Position numbers and translations under genes: made by a program. Below the pieces are notes generated by a model. It did not search any database and had not been told where the DNA came from. It saw only the letters and a program-made list of their open reading frames with translations. From positions 593,596 to 657,595 of the forward strand of contig LT629951.1 in the NCBI GenBank assembly GCA_900104565.1: a stretch of 64,000 nt of DNA, in the 5' to 3' direction. This DNA comes from Ruminococcaceae bacterium Marseille-P2935 (GTDB lineage: Bacteria > Bacillota > Clostridia > Oscillospirales > Ruminococcaceae). Shown one piece after another: positions 1 through 8,918 of this stretch; position 1 is the stretch's first letter; each line of letters opens with the position of its first letter.

Positions 1-1104
1 GGGATGATTGTAAAGAACCTGCTAATTGATTATTGGCGCGAAATTCATACCCGTAACGGTTATGTGGAGATTTCTACACCTATTATGTTAAACCGTGCCC
101 TTTGGGAACGTTCGGGCCACTGGGGGCACTATAAAGACAACATGTACACCACGGTGATTGATGACACCGACTTTGCTATTAAACCGATGAACTGCCCGGG
201 CGGTATGCTGGTGTACAAAACCAAAATGCGCTCCTACCGTGACCTGCCGCTTCGGGTTGGTGAGCTTGGCCTGGTACATCGACACGAGATGTCCGGCGCG
301 CTGCATGGCCTAATGCGGGTGCGCTGCTTCACCCAGGATGATGCTCATATCTTCATGACGCCAGACCAGATCAAGGATGAAATTAAGGGCGTTGTAGCTT
401 TAATTGACGAGGTTTATTCGCTGTTTGGGTTTAAATACCATATCGAGCTTTCCACTATGCCCGAAGACCATATGGGCGATGAAAAAGACTGGAAAACTGC
501 TACAGATGCTTTGTGCGCGGCTATGGACGAGCTGGGTAAAACCTACGAGATTAATGAGGGGGACGGTGCCTTCTACGGCCCGAAACTGGACTTCCACCTG
601 GAGGATTCCATTGGCCGTACCTGGCAGTGCGGTACCATTCAGCTTGATTTCCAAATGCCCGAGCGGTTTGAGCTGGAATATACCGGTGCGGATGGCGAGA
701 AGCACCGGCCGGTTATGATTCACCGGGTGGCGTTTGGTTCCATTGAACGGTTTATTGGTATTCTGATTGAGCACTTTGCCGGTGCTTTCCCCACCTGGCT
801 GGCTCCGGTTCAGGTAAAGATTCTTCCAATCGGCGACCGCCAGGAAGAATACGCCAATGCCGTGGCAGAACAGCTGCGGGCCCAGGGCCTGCGGGTAGAG
901 GTGGACGATCGCAGAGAAAAAATTGGCTACAAAATTCGTGAGGCTCAGCTGGAAAAAGTGCCTTATATGCTGGTCGTTGGGGATAAAGAGGTAGAGAGCA
1001 ATACCGTTGCAGTACGTTCCCGCAGCGCCGGAGATAAGGGCGCCATGTCTTTGGATGACTTTATGGCCGCTGTATTGGAAGAAGTACGCACCCGGGCAAA
1101 ATAG
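1..1104 (+). CDS. thrS: Threonyl-tRNA synthetase, C-terminal part (5' truncated by window edge)
   Basis: Cytoplasmic class II aminoacyl-tRNA synthetase that charges tRNA-Thr. The frame is open to base 1, so the N-terminal TGS and editing domains lie outside the window and about 367 codons of catalytic plus anticodon-binding domain remain. Visible family marks are LLIDYWREIHTRNGYVEISTP (start of the catalytic core), MNCPGGM holding the zinc-binding Cys, the motif 2 region LMRVRCFTQDDAHIF, and motif 3 HRVAFGSIERFIG. The anticodon-binding domain follows from about APVQVKILPI to the end. A strong hairpin terminator lies 60 bases downstream, so thrS ends its transcription unit. A long reverse-strand open frame over the 3' half is a shadow of this gene. 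Confidence 0.97.
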   Translation, partial: GMIVKNLLIDYWREIHTRNGYVEISTPIMLNRALWERSGHWGHYKDNMYTTVIDDTDFAIKPMNCPGGMLVYKTKMRSYRDLPLRVGELGLVHRHEMSGALHGLMRVRCFTQDDAHIFMTPDQIKDEIKGVVALIDEVYSLFGFKYHIELSTMPEDHMGDEKDWKTATDALCAAMDELGKTYEINEGDGAFYGPKLDFHLEDSIGRTWQCGTIQLDFQMPERFELEYTGADGEKHRPVMIHRVAFGSIERFIGILIEHFAGAFPTWLAPVQVKILPIGDRQEEYANAVAEQLRAQGLRVEVDDRREKIGYKIREAQLEKVPYMLVVGDKEVESNTVAVRSRSAGDKGAMSLDDFMAAVLEEVRTRAK

Positions 1105-1166
1105 GGCCTTTATCTGTTCCTTTTCAGAGCAAAAGGTTATAGTAGTTTCAGTTAAAGAGAGTAAAG

Positions 1167-1206
1167 ATCCGCGGGAGAATAGTTTAGCTCCTGCGGATTT
1201 TTCTTT
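1167..1206 (+). terminator. Intrinsic terminator after thrS
   Basis: An 11-bp stem (ATCCGCGGGAG pairing with CTCCTGCGGAT, one G-T wobble) and an 11-base loop are followed by TTTTCTTTT. It sits 63 bases after the thrS stop. Confidence 0.85.
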
Positions 1207-1853
1207 TAGATTGCTGCGGCAAAGAAAAGCACCAGCCATGCTGGTGAGAAAAAATTTTCGCTGCAAGCAGCAAGCGAAACAAAAAGACAAAGTGAAAGCA
1301 ACAAAATTTGGACAATAGAAGATGGCAGCCATTTTAAAAGATGTAGGGCGTAAGATATGGACGAAAGAATTTTCATGTATTGTGAGACGTCCGCCGGTAT
1401 CGGACCGTTATTGGGCCTGCTTATGCCGGAGGTTTTGACTTTATTCAAACTGCCGGTGACAGACCGTGTGCGCCGGCACCTCAGAAAAATCAGTGAGATG
1501 AGACAGCCCTGTCATGCAAAGCTCGGAAGTGTTCTCTGCCTGGCAATTTTCATTGCCGCCGGGGTGGAACCAAAGGCAGATTATATGGTGCAGCTTCTGT
1601 GCGTTTTACCCTTTGCCGCTTGCAGAAAAGCTTACGTTTTCATTTGTGGAGTCAGTTTATTACACAGTGATGGTATTCATTTGCCAATCAGGTCTATGTC
1701 GGGCGAGGTCATGCTTTTAACAGAATAAAGACGGTAATACATAGAATTCCAGATAGTGGAAATAATATTGGTAAACCTGCTGGTGGATTATGAATAGCTT
1801 ATGCATTTCTTGTTAAAATTGCTTCTATAATGGTTACAAACACACGGAATTAC
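1207..1853. other. Intergenic stretch, no supported gene
   Basis: About 650 bases. A 123-codon plus-strand frame (1357-1728) starts without a convincing ribosome binding site, matches no family I recognise and has a Cys/Leu-rich, non-coding-like composition. Two small hairpins occur at about 1229-1245 (CACCAGC/GCTGGTG) and 1256-1278 (TTTCGCT/AGCGAAA). I see nothing else. Confidence 0.5.
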
Positions 1854-1882
1854 TTGATTTTAAAACTTCATCAGGCTATAAT
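1854..1882 (+). promoter_or_regulatory. Sigma-A-type promoter of the M23 peptidase gene
   Basis: TTGATT, 17 bases, then TATAAT. Transcription would start near 1889, about 100 bases ahead of the coding region. Confidence 0.65.
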
Positions 1883-1990
1883 GATGTTGCAAAATGTAGA
1901 GTCCCTATCGTAGTGTGCCTTTTGGCAACGTATGACAGAAACAAAATGTCTTCTGCCGAAGTGGTACGGACATTTTACGGAAAGGAGTTG

Positions 1991-3826
1991 ATGCGTTTGG
2001 CTCGACAAAAAAAGGGCAAAAAAAGCATAGCTGATTCAAAACAGATCGCTTCTGATCAGCAAAAAAGCTGTGCAGCCTTGGCGGTGGAAGAAAAAACTTC
2101 CCGGCCTGGAACGAGCAAGACAGAAGAACGGCCTTCAAAGCGCAGTTTCAACAAACGAACCTTACCAACTTTATTATATAAGTGTTGCTATTTTATAGGA
2201 GTTGGCGTTATCCGGTTTTCAAAACGGTTAAAACGCCGGACCTTTTGCATTGCCCGTAAAGTTTTTGTTTGGGCAAAGGGTGCGCTTTCCGAACAGAAGG
2301 TAAAGGCAGCGGAAAGCTCAAGAGTGTTTTGGAAGTCTATGGCAAAACCTTTTGCTGACTTTAAAAAAGAGTGCAGTGATTTTCGAAAGTCGTTGCATAA
2401 GCTGCGTTCTGAAACGGCAGACGGAAAAATTCCAAGGAATGTTGTTCTACACAAGACAGCTGTCTTTTTGGGTGGAATTTGGAAATATATTGCAAAAGCA
2501 TTGAATTATTTGGCTCCAGCTGCTGCTGTTTACCTGCTGGTTTGGACGATTAGTTATGTCAACCATTTGACCTTGGCTTTAGAAGTACAGTACAGTGGGA
2601 ATTTTGTTGGCTATATTCAAAATGAGACAGTGTTTGACGAAGCTGAAAAAGAGATGCTTGGCCGTATCGTTTACGAGGAATACAAAAGCCCTGAAGATAC
2701 CATTCCACGGTTTGAATTAACAGTAGTAAAGGACGACCAGCTTTCCAGCAGTGACCAGCTGGCTGACCAGCTGATTCAGGCATCTGGCAATGAGCTGACC
2801 GAAGCAACAGGCTTATATGTAGACGATAAATTCATCGGTGCCACAAAAGACGGCGAATCTCTTATTATGGAACTGGAAGGTGTTTTAAAAAGTTATACCA
2901 CCGGCGCTGAAGACGAGAAGGCCGAGTTTATTAAACCGATAAAGGTCAACGATGGTCTGTACCCGGTAAGTTCAGTGGTTGATTTCAATGCCCTGGAGGA
3001 GGTTATCAATTCTGAGGAAGAGGGAGAACGGGTTTATACTGTAGTGGCAGGGGATGCCCCAACGTTGATCGCGGATAAAAACGACATTCCTTATTCGCAG
3101 TTAAAAACGCTTAACCCGGACATTGAGGATTCCCTGTTAGTTGGACAGCAGGTTTTAATTTCGCAATCCGTTCCTTTTTTAGGAGTAAAGGTAACCCGTA
3201 CTGAAACCTACGAACAAGAGATAGGCTACAAAACAACCCAGACACTCAATAAAAATTATAACGTCGGGTACACCCGTGTTAAGGTTTCGGGACAAACCGG
3301 CATAGAACAAATAACTGCAAAGGTAACCTACATTGATGGTGTTGCAGTAAACAGCGAGATTGTAGGCCGCGAAACCATAAAAGAACCTGTAGACCAGGTT
3401 TTAGAGGTGGGCGGAAATCGACCCATCCAGGTTGCCCCCACGCCAACCAGCCCAACGACAGGGTTTGGCTGGCCGACGGACGGCGGTTATGTCAGCTGCG
3501 GCTACTGGGGTTATTGGGGCCATAGCGGTATGGATATTGCCGGTTCGATGGGAACAGGAATACGTGCCTCTAAGGCAGGCGTAGTGGTAGGCGCAGCATA
3601 TTCCGGCTGGAATGGCGGTTATGGCAACTATGTATTAATTGACCATGGCGGCGGAGTACAAACCCTGTACGCCCATAACAGCCAGGTGTATGTTTCGGTT
3701 GGAACCTATGTCCAGCAGGGACAACTGATTGCAGCCATGGGCCGAAGCGGAAATGTGACAGGAACCCACTGCCATTTTGAAATACGTGTGAATGGCAGAG
3801 CGGTTAACCCGGCATATTACCTTTAA
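1991..3826 (+). CDS. Membrane-anchored LysM/G5/M23 peptidoglycan hydrolase
   Basis: Probable cell-wall endopeptidase of the LytM/M23 family acting outside the membrane. In about 611 residues there is a long basic cytoplasmic segment, one membrane span near residues 170-190 (YLAPAAAVYLLVWTISYV), a linker, a LysM domain at about 349-392 (YTVVAGDAPTLIADKN...), a G5 domain at about 400-472 (TRTETYEQEIGYKT...), and an M23 domain at about 489-611. The M23 zinc ligands are all present: HSGMD, the AH of LYAHNSQ, and HCH in THCHFE. The SD sequence AAAGGAG (1981-1987) lies only 3 bases from ATG 1991 but 9 bases from TTG 1997, so the TTG may be the true start. An upstream in-frame start at 1913 lacks an SD. 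The unusually long basic N-terminus before the membrane span is atypical. A strong terminator follows. Confidence 0.9.
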   Translation: MRLARQKKGKKSIADSKQIASDQQKSCAALAVEEKTSRPGTSKTEERPSKRSFNKRTLPTLLYKCCYFIGVGVIRFSKRLKRRTFCIARKVFVWAKGALSEQKVKAAESSRVFWKSMAKPFADFKKECSDFRKSLHKLRSETADGKIPRNVVLHKTAVFLGGIWKYIAKALNYLAPAAAVYLLVWTISYVNHLTLALEVQYSGNFVGYIQNETVFDEAEKEMLGRIVYEEYKSPEDTIPRFELTVVKDDQLSSSDQLADQLIQASGNELTEATGLYVDDKFIGATKDGESLIMELEGVLKSYTTGAEDEKAEFIKPIKVNDGLYPVSSVVDFNALEEVINSEEEGERVYTVVAGDAPTLIADKNDIPYSQLKTLNPDIEDSLLVGQQVLISQSVPFLGVKVTRTETYEQEIGYKTTQTLNKNYNVGYTRVKVSGQTGIEQITAKVTYIDGVAVNSEIVGRETIKEPVDQVLEVGGNRPIQVAPTPTSPTTGFGWPTDGGYVSCGYWGYWGHSGMDIAGSMGTGIRASKAGVVVGAAYSGWNGGYGNYVLIDHGGGVQTLYAHNSQVYVSVGTYVQQGQLIAAMGRSGNVTGTHCHFEIRVNGRAVNPAYYL

Positions 3827-3851
3827 TAAAGTTTAAAATCTTTTGATTTGG

Positions 3852-3881
3852 CAGCGGCGCAGGTTCCTGCGCCGCTGTTTT
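3852..3881 (+). terminator. Intrinsic terminator after the M23 peptidase
   Basis: A near-perfect 12-bp palindrome (CAGCGGCGCAGG/CCTGCGCCGCTG) is followed by TTTT. Confidence 0.85.
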
Positions 3882-4350
3882 AATAAGAAAAGTGTTGCTT
3901 TGCCCCATTAAAACGGTAGACTTTTGTCCGTCGTTTCAATCTGTCAAAAAACTGCATGCCGGCAGTATAAACGCCTGTGTAGCAGCACCTAAAAAACGAC
4001 CCTAGAGAAAAATACAAATGATAGGGGGTTCATGACAGAGCTGGCGGGCCAACCAAAGCGTTACAAGCCAAATTTTGATGATTTTTATTCCAAGTAAAGT
4101 AACAATTAAGATCGGCATCAACATAATAGATTTTATGCTACAAATTGAAAAAAGAAAATACAATTGATCAGATTCATCAGCGTTGTTTTTTAGCTGATCT
4201 GCAGTGAGAGATCTTTTCCCAATCAATAATAAAAAATATATTAATGCTGAAATATTTTTAAAAAAAAGTCCAGAATAATGAGGTGCGGCAAAGCTGGAAA
4301 ATCTTTTTCCAAAAGTGTCTGTGCCAAATTCCGCTATTTCATAAAACGCC
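3882..4350. other. Intergenic stretch, no supported gene
   Basis: AT-rich. A 74-codon hydrophobic minus-strand frame at 4002-4226 starts with TTG and has no ribosome binding site, so I do not call it. Confidence 0.5.
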
Positions 4351-4379
4351 TTTTATTTCACATAGAAAGGTGTTATAAT
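4351..4379 (+). promoter_or_regulatory. Probable murA promoter
   Basis: A perfect TATAAT (4374-4379) lies 17 bases after a weak TTTTAT -35 region. Transcription would start about 30 bases before the TTG start of murA. Confidence 0.5.
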
Positions 4380-4413
4380 ATTAATGTTAAAAACGGATAA
4401 GGAGATTACCGCT

Positions 4414-5697
4414 TTGGAAAAATTTGTGATTGAGGGCGGAACCAAACTAAAAGGTGAAGTTACCATCAGCGGTGCTAAAAATGCAGCGGTTGCAATTATA
4501 CCGGCTACGATTTTAGCAAAAGGCCGCTGTGTAATAGAAAACATTCCAAATATCAGCGATGTAACTATTCTGCTGCGGATTTTAAGGGAGATGGGTTGTA
4601 CAGTCAATCTTATTGACCGCACTACGGTAGAGATTGATACGACCTATATTCATGAGCCGGTAGTCCCTTATGAAATGGCCCGGCATATGCGTGCCTCCTA
4701 TTATTTTTTGGGGTCCTTACTGGGCCGCTGCAATGAAGCCAGTGTTTCCATGCCGGGAGGCTGTCATTTTGGAGTGCGGCCAATTGATCAGCACATTAAG
4801 GGCTTTGAGGCATTGGGAGCCAGCGTTTCCATTGATTATGGCATGATTAATGCAAAATGGGATACTCCCATTGGCGCCCATATTTATTTTGATGTTGTTT
4901 CGGTGGGTGCTACCATTAATGTGATGCTTTCGGCTGTAAAAGCAAAGGGCCTTACGGTTTTGGAAAATGTTGCCAAGGAGCCCCATATTGTAGATTTGGC
5001 AAACTTTTTAAACTCTATGGGAGCCGATATTCGGGGAGCAGGAACCGATGTCATTAAAATTCGCGGAGTAGATATGCTGCGCGGCACTACTTACTCGATT
5101 ATTCCGGATCAGATCGAAGCCGGCACCTATATGGTAGCCACGGCCGCTACCGGAGGAGATGTTTTGATTAAAAATGTGATTCCAAAACATCTGGAGTCCA
5201 TTACCGACAAGCTGGAAAAGGCCGGAGCGGAAATAACCGAGTATGATGATGCTATCCGGGTAGTGCGCAGACAGCCTCTTATCAAGACTAACGTAAAAAC
5301 CTTGCCCCATCCCGGTTTTCCCACCGATATGCAGCCCCAAATAACCGTTATGCTTTGCCTGGCCAAGGGGACAAGCATTATTACCGAAGGAGTGTGGGAC
5401 AACCGCTTTAAATATGTGGATGAGCTGCGGCGGATGGGGGCAAATATTCAGGTGGATGGCCGTGTGGCGGTGGTGGAAGGCGTGGATCAATTGACTGGAG
5501 CGCCTGTAAAGGCTACCGACCTACGTGCCGGTGCGGCTCTTTTAATTGGCGGCTTAATGGCCGATGGAATGACTGAAATAGAAGATATTTACCATATTGA
5601 ACGCGGCTACGAAAATGTAGTTGAAAAATTGCAGTCTTTAGGTGCCAACATTCAAAAAGTTGTTGTTCCGGACGAAGTAGTGGCCAAAGCCCTATAA
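4414..5697 (+). CDS. murA: UDP-N-acetylglucosamine 1-carboxyvinyltransferase
   Basis: First committed step of peptidoglycan precursor synthesis: enolpyruvyl transfer from phosphoenolpyruvate to UDP-GlcNAc in the cytoplasm. I place the start at TTG 4414, which has AAGGAG 9 bases upstream and gives the canonical N-terminus MEKFVIEGGTKLKGEV; ATG 4384 lacks an SD. From this start Lys22-Asn23 (GAKNAA) take their conserved positions and the catalytic, fosfomycin-targeted Cys is Cys117 in PGGCHFG. Length (427 residues) is normal for the family. It is a single-gene unit closed by a terminator at 5732. Firmicutes often carry two MurA paralogues; only one is in this window, so MurA1 versus MurA2 cannot be settled here. 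Confidence 0.96.
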   Translation: MEKFVIEGGTKLKGEVTISGAKNAAVAIIPATILAKGRCVIENIPNISDVTILLRILREMGCTVNLIDRTTVEIDTTYIHEPVVPYEMARHMRASYYFLGSLLGRCNEASVSMPGGCHFGVRPIDQHIKGFEALGASVSIDYGMINAKWDTPIGAHIYFDVVSVGATINVMLSAVKAKGLTVLENVAKEPHIVDLANFLNSMGADIRGAGTDVIKIRGVDMLRGTTYSIIPDQIEAGTYMVATAATGGDVLIKNVIPKHLESITDKLEKAGAEITEYDDAIRVVRRQPLIKTNVKTLPHPGFPTDMQPQITVMLCLAKGTSIITEGVWDNRFKYVDELRRMGANIQVDGRVAVVEGVDQLTGAPVKATDLRAGAALLIGGLMADGMTEIEDIYHIERGYENVVEKLQSLGANIQKVVVPDEVVAKAL

Positions 5698-5731
5698 GGT
5701 GCAGACAACAGGAGAATTTAGGAAAAATGGG

Positions 5732-5760
5732 AAGCCGTCGCGCTTGCGGCGGCTTTTTTG
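5732..5760 (+). terminator. Intrinsic terminator after murA
   Basis: AGCCGTCGC pairs with GCGGCGGCT (one wobble) and is followed by TTTTTT. The T-run covers an upstream TTG start (5758) of the next frame, which argues for that gene starting at 5782. Confidence 0.85.
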
Positions 5761-5781
5761 ATGAAAAGAAGGAGAAAAGGT

Positions 5782-6570
5782 ATGTCGCGGTTTTGCGCAT
5801 TATATAGCGGCAGCAGCGGAAATAGCTCTTATTTAAAGGGTGGCAGCACCGGCTTGCTGATTGACGCCGGGGTAAGCTGTAAGGCTATATTGGCTGCATT
5901 GCAGGAACGGCAGATTGCCTCCGAAGAGATACAGGGAATATTAATCACCCATGAGCATATTGACCATATACGGGGACTCAAGGTGCTGACCAAAAAGCTT
6001 AAGGTTCCAATTTACTCTTCTGGGGTAGTTTTAGACTATTTAACACAACGGGACCTGATAGAAAAAAACACTTGTTTAGTTCCTTTGGAAGCAGAAACCC
6101 AGATCGGGGAACTGCTGATACATACCTTTTCCACTCCCCATGACAGCTTAGACAGTGTGGGCTTTCGAATTCAATTGCCAGATGGCCGCACAGTTGGTTA
6201 TGCCACCGACCTGGGGCATGTTACCGAAGAGGTGGACCGGCAGCTGACAGGCTGTGATTTGGTTATGCTGGAGGCAAATTATGACACCTCTATGCTGGAG
6301 AATGGACGTTATCCGTATTATTTAAAACGCAGAATAAAGGCGCCAAACGGGCATCTTTCGAATGACGACTGCGCAGCCCAAACGGTAAAGCTTGTTCGTA
6401 ATGGCACTACCAGGTTGGTTCTAGGCCACCTGAGCAAAGAGAATAATTATCCTGGCAATGCATTTCAGGCAGTGTACAGCGAGTTGAGTATGGCCGGGAT
6501 GCAGTCTCATAAAGATTTTATTTTGGATGTGGCAAAGCGCGATTGCCCATCGGATATCATTGTATTTTAG
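5782..6570 (+). CDS. MBL-fold metallo-hydrolase, WalJ/YycJ type
   Basis: Metallo-beta-lactamase fold hydrolase of 262 residues. It begins MSRFCALYSGSSGNSSYLKGG, the typical start of WalJ (YycJ) proteins, and carries the metal-binding THEHIDH motif. Further conserved segments are TPHDSLDSVGFRI, GYATDLGHV and LGHLSKENN. ATG 5782 has AAGGAG 7 bases upstream. Family members are 5'-3' exonuclease-like or cell-division-linked, with exact substrates unclear. rlmH follows after 11 bases, the same walJ-rlmH order seen at the end of the Bacillus walRK operon, although the two-component genes themselves are not adjacent here. Confidence 0.88.
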   Translation: MSRFCALYSGSSGNSSYLKGGSTGLLIDAGVSCKAILAALQERQIASEEIQGILITHEHIDHIRGLKVLTKKLKVPIYSSGVVLDYLTQRDLIEKNTCLVPLEAETQIGELLIHTFSTPHDSLDSVGFRIQLPDGRTVGYATDLGHVTEEVDRQLTGCDLVMLEANYDTSMLENGRYPYYLKRRIKAPNGHLSNDDCAAQTVKLVRNGTTRLVLGHLSKENNYPGNAFQAVYSELSMAGMQSHKDFILDVAKRDCPSDIIVF

Positions 6571-6581
6571 GAGGAAAGCGA

Positions 6582-7064
6582 TTGCTGAATGTGCGGGTTT
6601 TGACTGTGGGCAGGCTGAAAGAAGATTATTGGCGCAAAGCGTGCGCAGAATACCTGAAACGTCTTGGCGGCTATTGTAAGGCCGAAGTGATTGAGGTAGA
6701 GGAGTACCGTCTGCCCGATTCGCCTTCTCAGGCGCAGATTAACCAGGCTATAGAGCAGGAAGGGCGCCGGCTGGAGGGGAAGATTCCCAGGGGAGCAGCT
6801 ATCATTTCCTTGTGCATTGAAGGGGATAAACTGACCTCTCCGCAGTTCTCCAGCCGGATTGACCGCATGGCAGTCGAAGGGGAGAGTACGCTGGTATTTT
6901 TAATTGGCGGTTCCTATGGCTTATGGCAGGAATTAAAAAACCGCTCCTGTTTTAAACTTTCTTTTTCTCCAATGACCTTTCCCCATCAGATGGCCAGAGT
7001 TTTGCTGCTGGAACAGCTTTACCGGGCGTTTTCTATTTCCGGTGGTGGCAAATACCATAAATAA
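6582..7064 (+). CDS. rlmH: 23S rRNA (pseudouridine1915-N3)-methyltransferase
   Basis: SPOUT-class methyltransferase that modifies pseudouridine 1915 of 23S rRNA on assembled ribosomes using S-adenosylmethionine. The 160-residue length equals the usual RlmH length. Diagnostic segments are RVLTVGRLKEDYWRKACAEYLKRL at the N-terminus, FLIGGSYGL (cofactor knot), and SFSPMTFPHQMARVLLLEQLYRAFSISGGGKYHK at the C-terminus. The start is TTG 6582, preceded by AGGAGG; an in-frame start at 6543 would overlap the upstream gene and adds non-family residues. It is translated right after the WalJ-like gene, probably from the same mRNA. Confidence 0.95.
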   Translation: MLNVRVLTVGRLKEDYWRKACAEYLKRLGGYCKAEVIEVEEYRLPDSPSQAQINQAIEQEGRRLEGKIPRGAAIISLCIEGDKLTSPQFSSRIDRMAVEGESTLVFLIGGSYGLWQELKNRSCFKLSFSPMTFPHQMARVLLLEQLYRAFSISGGGKYHK

Positions 7065-7086
7065 TGCAGAAAGGCGGCGATAATGG

Positions 7087-7281
7087 GTGGGAAAACAGAA
7101 ACGTTTTGAAATTATTTATAAGGATTCGTCTTTTGATTTCGGCGGCAGAGTTTTGCTGGACCGGGAGACAGGTGTACATTACCTGTTGTATTGCGACGGG
7201 GGAATCGGAGTGATTACTCCGTTGCTGGATAGGAATGGAAAACCAATTATTACTACCGTTTATTCTGAGATTGAAAAATAA
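7087..7281 (+). CDS. DUF6440-type small protein
   Basis: A 64-residue protein of unknown function. It contains the pattern RFEIIYKDSSFDFGGRVLLDRETGVHYLLYCDGGIGVITPLLDRNGKPII, which I recognise as typical of DUF6440 proteins common in Firmicutes. The start is GTG 7087, 22 bases after rlmH. An overlapping ATG at 7083 is in another frame and stops after eight codons. No membrane segment or signal peptide is visible. It is likely the last gene of the walJ-rlmH unit. Confidence 0.75.
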   Translation: MGKQKRFEIIYKDSSFDFGGRVLLDRETGVHYLLYCDGGIGVITPLLDRNGKPIITTVYSEIEK

Positions 7282-7497
7282 GATACAATTGTTATGTTTT
7301 ACAAGGCCCAAGCATTTTGCAGCAAACTGCATACAGTACCAGACTTGCTTCTGATTGGGAGAGAGGGAAGACCTTGGGAATGAAATTAAGACCAAACCTT
7401 GCAAAAAGTCTACTAAGTAACTAGACACTTTGGGCACCTATCCCTGAGGACAGGTATGCTTAGTACAATCTCTGCAAGCTGCTTCGTTCGTGTTAAA

Positions 7498-7541
7498 AAA
7501 ATAGCGCAGACAGAGTTTACAAATTCTGTCTGCGCTATTTC
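7498..7541 (-). terminator. Intrinsic terminator of trxA
   Basis: A 15-bp perfect stem (AATAGCGCAGACAGA/TCTGTCTGCGCTATT) is flanked by a T-run on the minus strand. It lies just after the trxA stop. Confidence 0.85.
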
Positions 7542-7552
7542 GAATTGAAACA

Positions 7553-7873
7553 TTAAATATTTTCTTTAATCCATTCTTCTAACGAATCCTTGGGACGCAG
7601 GCCAACCAGCCGTTCAACCTCATCTCCGTCCTTGAACAGGATGAGGGTGGGAATGGTGGATACGCCGAACTGCTGAGCAAGCTCCATCTCATCATCGACG
7701 TTAACCTTGCCGATCAGCACGTTGTCCGACAAGTCTTCGGCCAACTCCTCAATAATAGGGCCAAGCATTTTACAAGGCCCGCACCAAGGTGCCCAGAAAT
7801 CTACTACAGCAACGCCCGAACCATTTTCTACATCTTTTTGAAAAGACCCTTTGTTAAAATGTACCGCAGACAT
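7553..7873 (-). CDS. trxA: Thioredoxin
   Basis: Cytoplasmic dithiol-disulfide oxidoreductase, 106 residues, the normal length. The active site is WCGPC (Cys31, Cys34). The cis-proline loop is VSTIPTLILFKDGDEVERLVG. It is a single-gene unit with its own promoter (7974-8001) and terminator (7498-7541), and an AAGGAGG-type SD lies just before the ATG. Confidence 0.96.
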   Translation of the reverse strand: MSAVHFNKGSFQKDVENGSGVAVVDFWAPWCGPCKMLGPIIEELAEDLSDNVLIGKVNVDDEMELAQQFGVSTIPTLILFKDGDEVERLVGLRPKDSLEEWIKENI

Positions 7874-7973
7874 TGAAAAACCTCCTTTATTTTACTATGC
7901 TCAATCAATTGGATATAACCATAGTTTTCCCAGCATGGGGCAAAATACTCTTGCCGTTCATGTTGATACTGTA

Positions 7974-8001
7974 ATTATACTATATTGGTACACAAAAGCA
8001 A
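7974..8001 (-). promoter_or_regulatory. trxA promoter
   Basis: On the minus strand: TTGCTT, 16 bases, TATAAT. It lies about 100 bases upstream of trxA. Confidence 0.6.
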
Positions 8002-8058
8002 TAGCAATATGAAAAAATTTCCTATTTATTCATATTCCGACCTTTTTATGAAAAACCC

Positions 8059-8086
8059 TTGACATTTTTTTAAAACACGGTATAAT
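8059..8086 (+). promoter_or_regulatory. tRNA operon promoter
   Basis: Consensus TTGACA, 16 bases, consensus TATAAT, placed about 35 bases before the first tRNA. It is the best sigma-A promoter in the window. Confidence 0.85.
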
Positions 8087-8120
8087 AATAACGTCGCCGA
8101 TTTGAAAAAATCAAAGATAT

Positions 8121-8194
8121 TGCCCGATTGTGTAATGGTAGCACGACAGACTCTGACTCTGTTTGTCTGGGTTCGAATCCTAGTCGGGCAACCA
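8121..8194 (+). tRNA. tRNA-Gln (anticodon CTG)
   Basis: A 74-base cloverleaf with acceptor stem TGCCCGA/TCGGGCA, anticodon stem ACAGA/TCTGT around loop CTCTGAC (anticodon CTG at 8153-8155), a GGTTCGAATCC T-arm, and an encoded CCA end. Confidence 0.95.
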
Positions 8195-8237
8195 ATAAAA
8201 CTGCTTCTTCCATTCGGGCGGAGCAGTTTTGTTATCT

Positions 8238-8313
8238 CGGGGTATAGCGCAGATGGTAGCGCGCTTGGTTCGGGACCAAGAGGCCGTGGGTTCAAATCCC
8301 GCTACTCCGACCA
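8238..8313 (+). tRNA. tRNA-Pro (anticodon CGG)
   Basis: A 76-base cloverleaf with acceptor stem CGGGGTA/TACTCCG (one wobble), anticodon stem CTTGG/CCAAG with loop TTCGGGA (anticodon CGG at 8271-8273), T-loop TTCAAAT and encoded CCA. It is cotranscribed with tRNA-Gln 43 bases upstream. Confidence 0.95.
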
Positions 8314-8355
8314 AAAATCCGATTTCTATTTTTAGAAATCGGATTTTCTTTTTTG
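8314..8355 (+). terminator. Terminator of the tRNA operon
   Basis: A 15-bp perfect stem (AAAATCCGATTTCTA/TAGAAATCGGATTTT) is followed by CTTTTTT. Confidence 0.85.
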
Positions 8356-8570
8356 CTGGGATTTTGGGGTGCATCTTTTCAGGTGTCAACACAAGAGATA
8401 GTACCCTATAGGGCCTGAGCTAACCGCGGGTTCTGTGCGTGGTTTTATCTGCTATGGCACGGTATGTACATTAACTGGTATGAGTGAACATTTTGAAAAA
8501 AAATATAGTTATTATATACTTGAATTGGTGCATATTATAATAGGGTTAAAAGAAAGGAAGGAAATACCTA

Positions 8571-8918
8571 TTGAACAAATTCGTATTCAATGATTATTAT
8601 GTCGAACCTGAGGGGAAAATTGCCAAGCGGATGCTGTTTAAAAGTAATAATGTAATTGCTTTTGTTTTGAACATTGCAAACGGGGAAATACTGCCGGGGC
8701 ACACACATCTGGAATCGACCCTTTTCCTGCAGGTCATGGAGGGTAAGGCCAAGGTTATCACAGACGGCAAAGAAACCTCGCTGCAGGCGGGTGAGTTAAT
8801 GCAGGTTGATGGGCGGGAAAGTGTACAGGTTATCAACATTGGTGAAAAGGTTTTGCGCCTTTATGTTACAATTTCCCCCATAGGTTCCGAGGCCTTTGCA
8901 ACAGATGCAAACATTTAA
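8571..8918 (+). CDS. Small cupin-domain protein
   Basis: A 115-residue single-domain cupin. Cupin motif 1 is GEILPGHTHLESTLFLQVMEGKAKVI (two His plus Glu as likely metal ligands) and motif 2 is LQAGELMQVDGRESVQVINIGEKVLRLYV. The start is TTG 8571 after AGAAAGGAAGGAAA, with a TATAAT -10 element at 8536-8541. It stands alone, followed by a strong terminator. The substrate is unknown; such cupins are often sensors or stress proteins. A second, different cupin occurs at 27811. Confidence 0.8.
   Translation: MNKFVFNDYYVEPEGKIAKRMLFKSNNVIAFVLNIANGEILPGHTHLESTLFLQVMEGKAKVITDGKETSLQAGELMQVDGRESVQVINIGEKVLRLYVTISPIGSEAFATDANI

Noticed and set aside
400-1332. 310-codon minus-strand open frame over thrS
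   Set aside because: It is antisense to a clear thrS reading frame and has no SD or family resemblance.
1357-1728. 123-codon plus-strand frame after thrS
   Set aside because: No ribosome binding site, no recognisable family and non-coding-like composition.
4002-4226. 74-codon hydrophobic minus-strand frame
   Set aside because: TTG start without SD; AT-rich DNA easily yields hydrophobic frames.
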